Source: CAZKDV01 sp964551645
GTDB taxonomy: Bacteria; Bacteroidota; Bacteroidia; Bacteroidales; DTU049
DNA length: 55,221 nt
Reading direction: 5' to 3'
NCBI GenBank assembly: GCA_964551645.1
Contig: CAZKDV010000004.1
Location: 1-55,221, forward strand
The notes under the pieces are model-generated. The model made no database searches and was not told where the DNA came from. It was given only the letters and a program-made list of their open reading frames with translations. Below, piece by piece: positions 45,878 through 52,204 of this stretch. How positions within the stretch are numbered: the stretch's first letter is position 1; each line of letters opens with the position of its first letter. Both the position numbers and the translations under genes were made by a program.

Positions 45878-46513
45878 GTGAAAATACTAATTTACAGCGA
45901 TGTACATGGCAATTTACCTGCGTTTGAAAGCATCTTGAAAAATGTTGGAAAATGCGATCAATATATTAGTCTTGGCGATATTGTCAATTATGGACCGTGG
46001 AGTAATGAATGTGTTGATTTGGCATTATCTCTGAAAAATTCAATTTGCATTATGGGAAATCATGATATTGCTTATCTAAATCGGCAATATACAGGAGAGC
46101 ATTCTCTTGTAATTCAATTTTTTCAGCATACTATTGAATGTTTTGATAGATATGAGCAAATTAGTTCGTTTATTACAGAATATCAACTAAACCAATACAA
46201 ATGTATTCACACGATAAACAAGCAGTATGTTTATCCCGACACAGAAATTATTTTGGACAACAACTATTTAATCGGACATTCGCATCACCAATTTTGTTAT
46301 CAAAACAATAACTTCGTTCTATATAACGCAGGAAGTGTGGGACAAAACAGAAAAATTATTAATATTGCAAATTATTTGGTTTTTTATCCCGAAGAAAACA
46401 AAATTGAAATGAGGTATGTAAAATATAATGTTGATGTAGTTATTCAAAAAATGAAATCAATGAAGTATCCCGAAGAATGTATTGCATACTATTTGAATAA
46501 AGAAAAAGCATAA
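45878..46513 (+). CDS. Calcineurin-like metallophosphoesterase
   Basis: 211 residues, translated from a GTG at 45878. The start is forced because the first metal motif, 'YSDVHGN' with D8 and H10, begins only six residues in. The other motifs are present: 'LGDIVNYGP' (D34), 'IMGNHD' (N61-H62), H111 and 'IGHSHH' (H134, H136), so the two-metal site is complete. The size and motifs are close to the YfcE/MJ0936-type phosphodiesterases. In the middle of a glycan cassette it may hydrolyse a sugar-nucleotide or polyprenyl-phosphate by-product, which is inference from position. It is 20 bases after the ATP-grasp gene and 5 bases before the first GT2. Confidence 0.85.
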   Translation: MKILIYSDVHGNLPAFESILKNVGKCDQYISLGDIVNYGPWSNECVDLALSLKNSICIMGNHDIAYLNRQYTGEHSLVIQFFQHTIECFDRYEQISSFITEYQLNQYKCIHTINKQYVYPDTEIILDNNYLIGHSHHQFCYQNNNFVLYNAGSVGQNRKIINIANYLVFYPEENKIEMRYVKYNVDVVIQKMKSMKYPEECIAYYLNKEKA

Positions 46514-46518
46514 ATTAC

Positions 46519-47427
46519 ATGAAACTTAAATTGTCTGCATTAATTATTACATATAATCAAGCTGAATACATTTCGCAAGCGATTGATGGTATTCTTATGC
46601 AAGAAACTAATTTTGAATTTGAGCTTATTATTGCAAACGACTGCTCGCCCGACAATACAGACGAAATTATCAGAAATTATATTGATACGCACCCTAAAGC
46701 ATCTTGCATTAAATATTTTCGACATCCAAAAAACATTGGAATGATGCACAATTTTGCTTTTGCTTTGAAAGAATGTAAGGGTGAATATATTGCCATTTGC
46801 GAAGGAGATGATTATTGGACTGACCCGCAAAAGTTGCAAAAACAAGTTGATGCGATGGAGCAAAATCCAGATGTTGTAATTACATATCATGATGCTTGTA
46901 AAGTTGATGCAAATAGAAATATCATCGAAAAAGGAATGTTATCCGAAAACAGAAAACGAGATTTTTCAGCCGATGAATTAAAAACCGGAATTTGGGTGCT
47001 AATGCAAAGCATGTGCGTTAGAAATGTCATAAAGGAATACCCCAAAAGTTTTTATAAAGTGTATAATGGAGATACTTTTTACACTTCTTTAATTGGCAAT
47101 TACGGCAGAGGAATGTACATACATGACATAAAGCCAACTTGCTACAGAGTGCATCAAGAAGGAATATGGTCAATGAAAACAACTGCTGAAAGAAAAATAC
47201 GATCATTGCTTACTCCAGCCGAACTTATGTTTTTTTACAAGGCAAAAGGTGATTTAAAGTTTTTCAACTACTTTAAAGACAGAACACAAAAAGCAATTAT
47301 GTCTATGTTTGAATTTCGTTTGCCATTAAAATATAAATGGCATTTGCTGAAGTTCATATTTTCCTATTCTCCGTATCTTGGCTTGCGCAATGTTGTGTAT
47401 TATACAAGAAAAACTATTTTTAATTAA
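46519..47427 (+). CDS. Glycosyltransferase family 2 (first copy)
   Basis: 302 residues. GT-A fold: 'LSALIITYNQAEYISQAIDG' at the N-terminus, 'IIANDCSPDNTDEII' for the nucleotide site, and the metal-binding acidic motif 'ICEGDDYWTDPQKLQKQV' (D97, D98). The EGDDYWt.p.KLqkQv block is typical of a GT2 subgroup in Bacteroidota capsule and O-antigen clusters. The C-terminal 80 residues are basic and helical ('LRNVVYYTRKTIFN') and probably touch the membrane. Donor and acceptor sugars are unknown. Confidence 0.92.
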   Translation: MKLKLSALIITYNQAEYISQAIDGILMQETNFEFELIIANDCSPDNTDEIIRNYIDTHPKASCIKYFRHPKNIGMMHNFAFALKECKGEYIAICEGDDYWTDPQKLQKQVDAMEQNPDVVITYHDACKVDANRNIIEKGMLSENRKRDFSADELKTGIWVLMQSMCVRNVIKEYPKSFYKVYNGDTFYTSLIGNYGRGMYIHDIKPTCYRVHQEGIWSMKTTAERKIRSLLTPAELMFFYKAKGDLKFFNYFKDRTQKAIMSMFEFRLPLKYKWHLLKFIFSYSPYLGLRNVVYYTRKTIFN

Positions 47428-47444
47428 TTTGAACTATCTACGCA

Positions 47445-48395
47445 ATGCAAACTCCTTTTTTTTCAATTATCATTCCGATATATAATAGGGAAAAGCAATT
47501 GCTCAAAACTTTAGATTCGGTGAAAAATCAAACATTTACCGATTATGAAGTGATACTTATTGACGATGCTTCAATAGATAATTCGTATCAAATATGTATG
47601 AACTACGAAATTCAGAATAAAATAGTAATACGAAACGAACAAAACAGCGAACGATGTGTGTCAAGAAATAAAGGAATTGAAAAAGCAAGTGGTAAATATA
47701 TTTGTTTTCTTGACAGCGATGATACATTTTTGCCAAATCATCTACAAACTTTCTATGATGCCATAATTGCTCATAAATATCCAAAAGTAATGCTTTTCAC
47801 AAATAGCTATATTGAAGATGAATATGACAATAAGCGAAATAAAGAAGTTCCGTATTTTCAAGCTCAAAATGTATTTGCATATTTATTAAAATACACTCCA
47901 AATCCTGCACGCGTTTGTGTTGAACGCTCAATTTTTGAAACAATAAAATTTGACCCTGCTATTCCGGGAATTGAAGACCTTGATGCGTGGTTACATATTG
48001 CTAAATCTTATCAAATTATCCATATCCCTGAATATACAAATGTGTATTTTGTTCACTCCGAATCATACACAAAAGGAGATACAAAACGACATGAAAAAGA
48101 ATTGCAGTTTTTTACATATATGTTTCAAAAAGAAGCAATAAAAAACAGTTTACCCTCACTTTCCAAACGCAGATTACTTAGCAACAGTCATTATCATTTG
48201 GCAGTAAAAGCCGATGAATTACGACAAAGAAAAACATTTTACAAACACGCTTACAAATCATTTTTTCTGTATCCCAAAGGATATAACAATCAAATTCCGA
48301 AATCTCTTTTTGTGATGAGTTTGTACAATTTGCCGCTATTGGGCAGATTGGGACAATTTGTATATAGAAAAGCAATAAAAAGACAATCTATTTAA
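47445..48395 (+). CDS. Glycosyltransferase family 2 (second copy)
   Basis: 316 residues, 17 bases after the first GT2 and clearly distinct from it in sequence. It has 'FFSIIIPIYNREKQLLKTLD', 'EVILIDDASIDNSYQI', 'SRNKGIEKASGKYICFLDSD' with the DxDD metal motif at D90-D93, and the acceptor-side 'IPGIEDLDAWLHIAKSY'. The C-terminus is rich in Lys, Arg and Tyr ('YNLPLLGRLGQFVYRKAIKR'), as in enzymes working on lipid-linked acceptors. Donor and acceptor are unknown. Confidence 0.92.
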   Translation: MQTPFFSIIIPIYNREKQLLKTLDSVKNQTFTDYEVILIDDASIDNSYQICMNYEIQNKIVIRNEQNSERCVSRNKGIEKASGKYICFLDSDDTFLPNHLQTFYDAIIAHKYPKVMLFTNSYIEDEYDNKRNKEVPYFQAQNVFAYLLKYTPNPARVCVERSIFETIKFDPAIPGIEDLDAWLHIAKSYQIIHIPEYTNVYFVHSESYTKGDTKRHEKELQFFTYMFQKEAIKNSLPSLSKRRLLSNSHYHLAVKADELRQRKTFYKHAYKSFFLYPKGYNNQIPKSLFVMSLYNLPLLGRLGQFVYRKAIKRQSI

Positions 48396-48410
48396 GCGTA
48401 TATTTGCAAT

Positions 48411-49463
48411 ATGAAAAGCCAAATACATATAAACTATAAATTGCCTCTCAATTATCAGCCAGAATGGGAACATTTGTTCAAACCAGATTATAAATATAAA
48501 ACCGTTGATTTGAAGGTAAAAGAATTAAAAAATGTATTTGTAAATCAGTCGGGACTTGTTTTAAAAAATGGCTTACTTGTAAAAGGGTGTGCTCCAAACA
48601 TTGGTTTTTCAAATTACGATAAAGGCTTTTATTTTCAACATTGGCGAAAAGCTACCGAGCAAATGCTAGTGTGTAAATATGGAAAAAGTTTAGAAGCAAT
48701 AAAATTAGACGATAACAGAAAATATTTAGTTATACATTCTCCGTGGTTTAGTTATTATTTTTGGCTAACTGAGTGTCTGCCTCGCTTGCTGATGGTTAAA
48801 GAGCAACTTCACGAATTGGTGCTATTGTTTCCTGCTGGGTGGAAGAAGTTTCCATTTGTAAACCAAACATTAGAAATGTTTCCGCAATTACAAATTTATG
48901 AAATTCCGTTTGGTAAACATTTGTTTGTAAAAAATCTGGTAATGCCCGAAGTAAAACCATGGACACCAATGTTTATTCCCGAACAGGTTTTGGAAGTAAG
49001 AGAATTGTTTTTTGATGCAATAAGAAATGAAGAAATTCAAAATTTGAATGTTTACTTATCAAGAAAAGATTCAAATCGTAAAAACTTAGTAAATGATAAT
49101 GAAGTTACTGTTTTACTTGAAAAACACAATTTTGAAATTCATCAAATGAGTAAGCTTTCTATTTTTGAACAAGTATCTTTGATGAGGAGCACAAATAACA
49201 TTATTTCTATTACTGGTGCTGGCATGGCAAATTTTATGTTCCTAAAAGAAAATGCTAATGTTATTGACCTTACAAATATTATGTATCTAAAAGACAGACA
49301 TTATAAATTTCACTTTTGGAAACTTTGTAATATTATTAATGCTAACTATATTGTTCAATTTTGCGAACACGAAAATAACTTGAATGTTCCCAGACGAAGT
49401 TTACAAAATATAATGATAGATATCCCTACTTTAAAAAATAACTTACAAATAATTTTTGCATAA
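48411..49463 (+). CDS. Glycosyltransferase family 61 protein (DUF563)
   Basis: 350 residues. The GT61 hallmarks are 'WFSYYFWLTECLPRLLMVKE' (the YfHWl.d.lPrL block), 'LYLSRKDSNRKNLVND'-like 'VYLSRKDSNRKNLVNDNEV', and the C-terminal 'MSKLSIFEQVSLMRSTNNII' followed by 'GAGMANFMFLKENANVIDL', which forms the GT-B nucleotide-binding end. In the common form the G.HGA.l motif carries a His; here it reads 'ITGAGMAN'. GT61 enzymes transfer xylose or GlcNAc in eukaryotes; bacterial members sit in polysaccharide clusters with unknown sugars. It ends exactly where the next gene begins. Confidence 0.82.
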   Translation: MKSQIHINYKLPLNYQPEWEHLFKPDYKYKTVDLKVKELKNVFVNQSGLVLKNGLLVKGCAPNIGFSNYDKGFYFQHWRKATEQMLVCKYGKSLEAIKLDDNRKYLVIHSPWFSYYFWLTECLPRLLMVKEQLHELVLLFPAGWKKFPFVNQTLEMFPQLQIYEIPFGKHLFVKNLVMPEVKPWTPMFIPEQVLEVRELFFDAIRNEEIQNLNVYLSRKDSNRKNLVNDNEVTVLLEKHNFEIHQMSKLSIFEQVSLMRSTNNIISITGAGMANFMFLKENANVIDLTNIMYLKDRHYKFHFWKLCNIINANYIVQFCEHENNLNVPRRSLQNIMIDIPTLKNNLQIIFA

Positions 49464-50387
49464 ATGGATAATAAAAACTATACCGTAAATACTATTATTT
49501 CTGATTTTGGCAATTCAATAATAAAAATAATAGGAGATGCAAATATTGTTTTTTTTACTTTCTGTTCAATGAACTTTCCAAAAAAAAATGCAATAACATG
49601 GTTGGGAAAAAAATATTATGATAATAACACAGTCAATTTAAGCAACTTACAACCCTCTGTTTTTATTGTAGATCATAGCTTTGATGCTACTGACATTAAA
49701 AATAAAGCATTCATTGTTGCCGAAAAGCCTAAATTGCTTTTTATTAATATATTAAAAAAATATTTCGAGAAAAAATACAAATACAATATCCATCCAACAG
49801 CAGTAATTTCTGACGAAGCAATTATTGAAGATAATGTTTACATTGGACCAAATTGTATTATTGGCAATTGTACTATTAAAAGTGGGACTACATTAGACGG
49901 CAACAATTTTATATATGATAATGTTTTAATTGGAAAAAATGTAAGTATTCAAGCCGGAGCAGTAATTGGCTCTCAAGGAATGAGTTTTGCTAGTTATGCA
50001 GATAAAAACTTAATTGGATTTCCATCTTTGGGTAGAGTTATAGTTGAGGATAATGTTGCAATTGGAAGTAATGCAGTTATTGACTGTGCAGTTATTGATG
50101 ATACAATTATAGGGAAAGGAACAAAAATAAATAGTTCTGCGTTTATCGGAAATTCTGTTTGTATTGGAAAAAATAATTACATAAGTGTGTGCGTTAACAT
50201 TAACGGTAGCGTAGTTATTGGAGATGAAAACTTTATTGGGTCTAATTCTACAATTCGAAATAAAATTACAATTGGCAATAATAACACTATTGGAGCAGGA
50301 GCAGTTGTTGTTAAACCTATTAAAGATAATGAAACTGTATTTGGCAATCCGGCAAAAAAACAAAATATAAAAGGAATTACACTATGA
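49464..50387 (+). CDS. LpxD-like left-handed beta-helix acyltransferase
   Basis: 307 residues. Residues 1-100 are an N-terminal alpha/beta domain like the uridine-binding domain of LpxD ('ITWLGKKYYDN'); from 108 hexapeptide repeats form a left-handed beta-helix ('IHPTAVISDEAIIEDNVYIG', 'NCIIGNCTIKSGTTLDGNNF', 'VVIGDENFIGSNSTI'). The insert 'AVIGSQGMSFASYADKNLIG' and 'FPSLGRVIVEDNVAIGSNAV' are LpxD-specific. However the catalytic His region of LpxD (QIAHNVxIG) reads 'FIGNSVCIG' with N230 in the His place, so it is probably an acyltransferase of different chemistry or substrate. The position next to a PIG-L deacetylase suggests acylation of a freed amino sugar. It starts on the base after the GT61 stop and overlaps the next gene by 4 bases. 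Confidence 0.78.
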   Translation: MDNKNYTVNTIISDFGNSIIKIIGDANIVFFTFCSMNFPKKNAITWLGKKYYDNNTVNLSNLQPSVFIVDHSFDATDIKNKAFIVAEKPKLLFINILKKYFEKKYKYNIHPTAVISDEAIIEDNVYIGPNCIIGNCTIKSGTTLDGNNFIYDNVLIGKNVSIQAGAVIGSQGMSFASYADKNLIGFPSLGRVIVEDNVAIGSNAVIDCAVIDDTIIGKGTKINSSAFIGNSVCIGKNNYISVCVNINGSVVIGDENFIGSNSTIRNKITIGNNNTIGAGAVVVKPIKDNETVFGNPAKKQNIKGITL

Positions 50388-51031
50388 AAATAAATTTAGC
50401 AGAAAAAATTTTAATTTTATCCCCTCATACTGATGATGCTGAGCTTGGAGCTGGCGGTTTTATTTCCCAATTATTAGAAGAAGAAAAAAATATTTTATGG
50501 GTAGTTTTTTCTTCAGCAAGAGAGTCAGTCCCCAAAAATATGCCAATAGATACTCTTTCAGTAGAGTTTAAAAATGTAATGAAATCAATTGGGTTAGAAA
50601 AAAATAATTATTTATTACTAGATTATGTAGTTCGTAGGTTAAATGAAAAACGACAAGATATTTTAGAAATGCTTGTTAAAATTAAAAAAGAATTTAATCC
50701 AGACTTGGTTATAGGTCCATCAATAAATGATTACCATCAAGACCATCAGGTTGTTGCTACCGAAATGATTAGGGCATTTAAAATGAGCGCCAGTATAATT
50801 TCTTATGAATTGCCATGGAACAATTTAAAATTTGAAAATCAAATGTTTGTCAAATTAGAAGAAAAGCATATTGACCATAAAATTAAAATGTTAAAAAACT
50901 ATAAATCTCAGATTTATCAAAACAAACCTTATTTTTCAGAAAACTTTATTAAAGGTCATGCATATTCAAGAGGTACACAAGTTTCAACAGAATATGCTGA
51001 AGCATTTGAGGTTGTCAGAATGATTATTTAA
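50384..51031 (+). CDS. PIG-L family N-deacetylase
   Basis: 215 residues. The zinc site is readable: 'ILSPHTDDAELGAGGF' with H15, D17 and D18 (the usual PHPDD reads PHTDD), and 'DYHQDHQVVATE' with H118 and H121. PIG-L/LmbE enzymes remove acetyl groups from GlcNAc on lipids, polysaccharide precursors or small thiols. It overlaps the LpxD-like gene by an ATGA, so a deacetylation-then-reacylation pair is a sensible reading. It is the last gene of the cassette; no terminator is visible before the repeat array begins at about 51074. Confidence 0.9.
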   Translation: MKINLAEKILILSPHTDDAELGAGGFISQLLEEEKNILWVVFSSARESVPKNMPIDTLSVEFKNVMKSIGLEKNNYLLLDYVVRRLNEKRQDILEMLVKIKKEFNPDLVIGPSINDYHQDHQVVATEMIRAFKMSASIISYELPWNNLKFENQMFVKLEEKHIDHKIKMLKNYKSQIYQNKPYFSENFIKGHAYSRGTQVSTEYAEAFEVVRMII

Positions 51032-51073
51032 TTTTGCGAATACAAAAATAATCAAAATATTGAAACTATAATA

Positions 51074-51126
51074 GAGAGCACAACAGTACTTCTCCGTAAA
51101 CTCTGTGGTAAAATCTCAACAACTTA
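51074..51126. repeat. Repeat unit 0 (degenerate, internally shortened)
   Basis: About 53 bases that keep the GAGAGCACAACA...CTCCGT.AACTCTGTGGT parts of the unit seen downstream but lack its 5' end and middle. It marks the left edge of the array. Confidence 0.7.
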
Positions 51127-51229
51127 TTAACCACAAAGCACACAAAGCAAGCACAAAGGGCACAATTCTATTTCTCTGTGAACTTAGTGCCTCCACTGTG
51201 AACTCTGTGGTAAAAAAAATGACACTTCA
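51127..51229. repeat. Repeat unit 1, 103 bp palindromic unit
   Basis: It begins TTAACCACAAAGCACACAAAG and ends in ACTCTGTGGT, an A-run and TGACACTTCA. The ends TTAACCACAAAG and CTCTGTGG(T)TAA are near-perfect inverted repeats, and an inner GGGCAC faces GTGCC. Units follow head to tail with no unrelated spacer, unlike CRISPR. No open frame of note runs through it. Confidence 0.9.
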
Positions 51230-51332
51230 TTAACCACAAAGCACACAAAGAATGCACAGAGGACACAACACTATTCCTCCGTGAACATTGTGCCTCCTCA
51301 GTGAACTCTGTGGTTAAAAAAACGACACTTCA
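51230..51332. repeat. Repeat unit 2, 103 bp palindromic unit
   Basis: Same length and order as unit 1 with scattered substitutions. The terminal inverted repeat TTAACCACAAAG / CTCTGTGGTTAA matches at 11 of 12 positions, and inside it GAGGACACAA faces TTGTGCCTC, so the transcript or single strand could fold into one long hairpin. Confidence 0.9.
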
Positions 51333-51434
51333 TTAACCACAAAGAACACAAAGCAAACACAAAGGGCACAATTCTATTTCCTTGTGAGCTTAGTGCCTAC
51401 ATTGTGAACTCTGTGGTTAAAAAAAGGAAATTCA
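51333..51434. repeat. Repeat unit 3, 102 bp palindromic unit
   Basis: It is nearly unit 1 again (AAGGGCACAATTCTATTTC shared) with CTCTGTGGTTAA at its 3' end. It differs by a small number of changes, pointing to recent duplication. Confidence 0.9.
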
Positions 51435-51513
51435 TTAACCACAAAGCACACAAAGCAAACACAAAAACACAGTTTTATCTTTCTGTGAATTTAGTTCTTC
51501 TACTATGGTGAAA
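51435..51513. repeat. Repeat unit 4, shortened and decayed, just before the nuclease gene
   Basis: The first 35 bases match the unit well (TTAACCACAAAGCACACAAA); the second half is degraded, ending in CTATGGTG in place of CTCTGTGG. It lies 27 bases before the nuclease ATG, so the gene's leader is built from or next to repeat sequence. Confidence 0.8.
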
Positions 51514-51540
51514 AAATAATTATATTTGTAAAAAATCATT

Positions 51541-51924
51541 ATGACCGAAAACGAAATAGCCATAAAAGTAATCGAATGTGCAATAAAAGTTCACAAAGCA
51601 TTAGGTCATGGTTTGTTAGAAGAAGCATATAAAAAATGCCTTTACTATAAATTAGTCAAAGAAGGCTTGTATGTGGAGAAAGAAAAAGTCTTACCATTAA
51701 TTTTTGAAGACATCGAAATTGATAGAGCCTATAGAATTGATTTGCTTGTAGAAAACAAACTTGTTTTAGAATTAAAAAGTGTTGAAGCATTAAATGATGT
51801 ACATTTAGCCCAAATATTAACTTATTTAAAGTTAGGCGACTTCAAATTAGGATTGCTACTGAATTTTAATGTAACAATAATGAAAAATGGCATAAGAAGA
51901 GTAATAAATGGGACACTTAATTAA
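51541..51924 (+). CDS. GxxExxY protein (PD-(D/E)XK nuclease superfamily, PDDEXK_3)
   Basis: 127 residues. The family signature G24-L-L-E27-E-A-Y30 (GxxExxY) is present. The nuclease core reads 'YRIDLLVENKLVLELKSVEA' with D67, E77 and K79, the PD-(D/E)XK triad, and 'HLAQILTYLKL' with Q91 and Y95, a QxxxY motif as in RecB/Cas4-type nucleases. All active-site positions are intact, so it could cut DNA; no activity is established for the family as far as I know. The gene is enclosed by repeat units on both sides, and its stop codon (51922-51924) belongs to the TTAACC that opens the next unit. The last three residues (TLN) are encoded by bases resembling the GACACTTCA end of a unit. Confidence 0.9.
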   Translation: MTENEIAIKVIECAIKVHKALGHGLLEEAYKKCLYYKLVKEGLYVEKEKVLPLIFEDIEIDRAYRIDLLVENKLVLELKSVEALNDVHLAQILTYLKLGDFKLGLLLNFNVTIMKNGIRRVINGTLN

Positions 51925-51992
51925 CCACAAAGCACACAATTGTATTTATTCGTGAACTTAGTGCCTCCACTGTGAACTCTGTGGTTAAAAAA
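51921..51992. repeat. Repeat unit 5, right of the nuclease gene, internally deleted
   Basis: TTAACCACAAAGCACACAA, then a jump over about 24 bases found in units 1-3, then CGTGAACTTAGTGCCTCCACTGTG and CTCTGTGGTTAA. It overlaps the nuclease stop codon by four bases and ends against the proline dehydrogenase remnant. Confidence 0.88.
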
Positions 51993-52000
51993 TTAATTTC

Positions 52001-52189
52001 TTAATATATTTGTTCAATATTGCCAAATCACATTACAATACATCTAAATATGTTCCTTTTGGAGCTATTAGCAAAGCCATGCCTTATTTGATTAGGAGAG
52101 CGGAAGAAAAAAACTCATCTGTGCAAGAACAATCAAATAGAGAATTGTACAATATCAAAAAAGAATTAAAAAGAAGGAAAAACAAATAG
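52001..52189 (+). pseudogene. Proline dehydrogenase, C-terminal remnant (5' truncated)
   Basis: An open frame from just after the stop at 51986-51988 runs to TAG at 52187-52189. From about 52010 it encodes a clear proline dehydrogenase C-terminus: 'LFNIAKSHYNTSKYVPFG', then 'MPYLIRRAEEKNSSVQEQ' and 'RELYNIKKELKRRK'. The family protein is about 390 residues; only the last 60 or so are here, and there is no start codon or upstream domain. The break falls exactly at the edge of repeat unit 5. The missing part is not elsewhere in this window. Either the element or a rearrangement at it removed the 5' end, or the assembly joined two loci at the repeats. Confidence 0.82.
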
Positions 52190-52204
52190 ATTTTTTTCTG
52201 CCTT

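Noticed and set aside
46519..48395. The two GT2 genes as a tandem duplication
   Set aside because: Apart from the shared GT-A motifs their sequences differ throughout, so they are separate family members.
51074..51513. CRISPR array
   Set aside because: Units of about 103 bp follow each other with no unique spacers, are palindromic throughout, and no cas gene is present.
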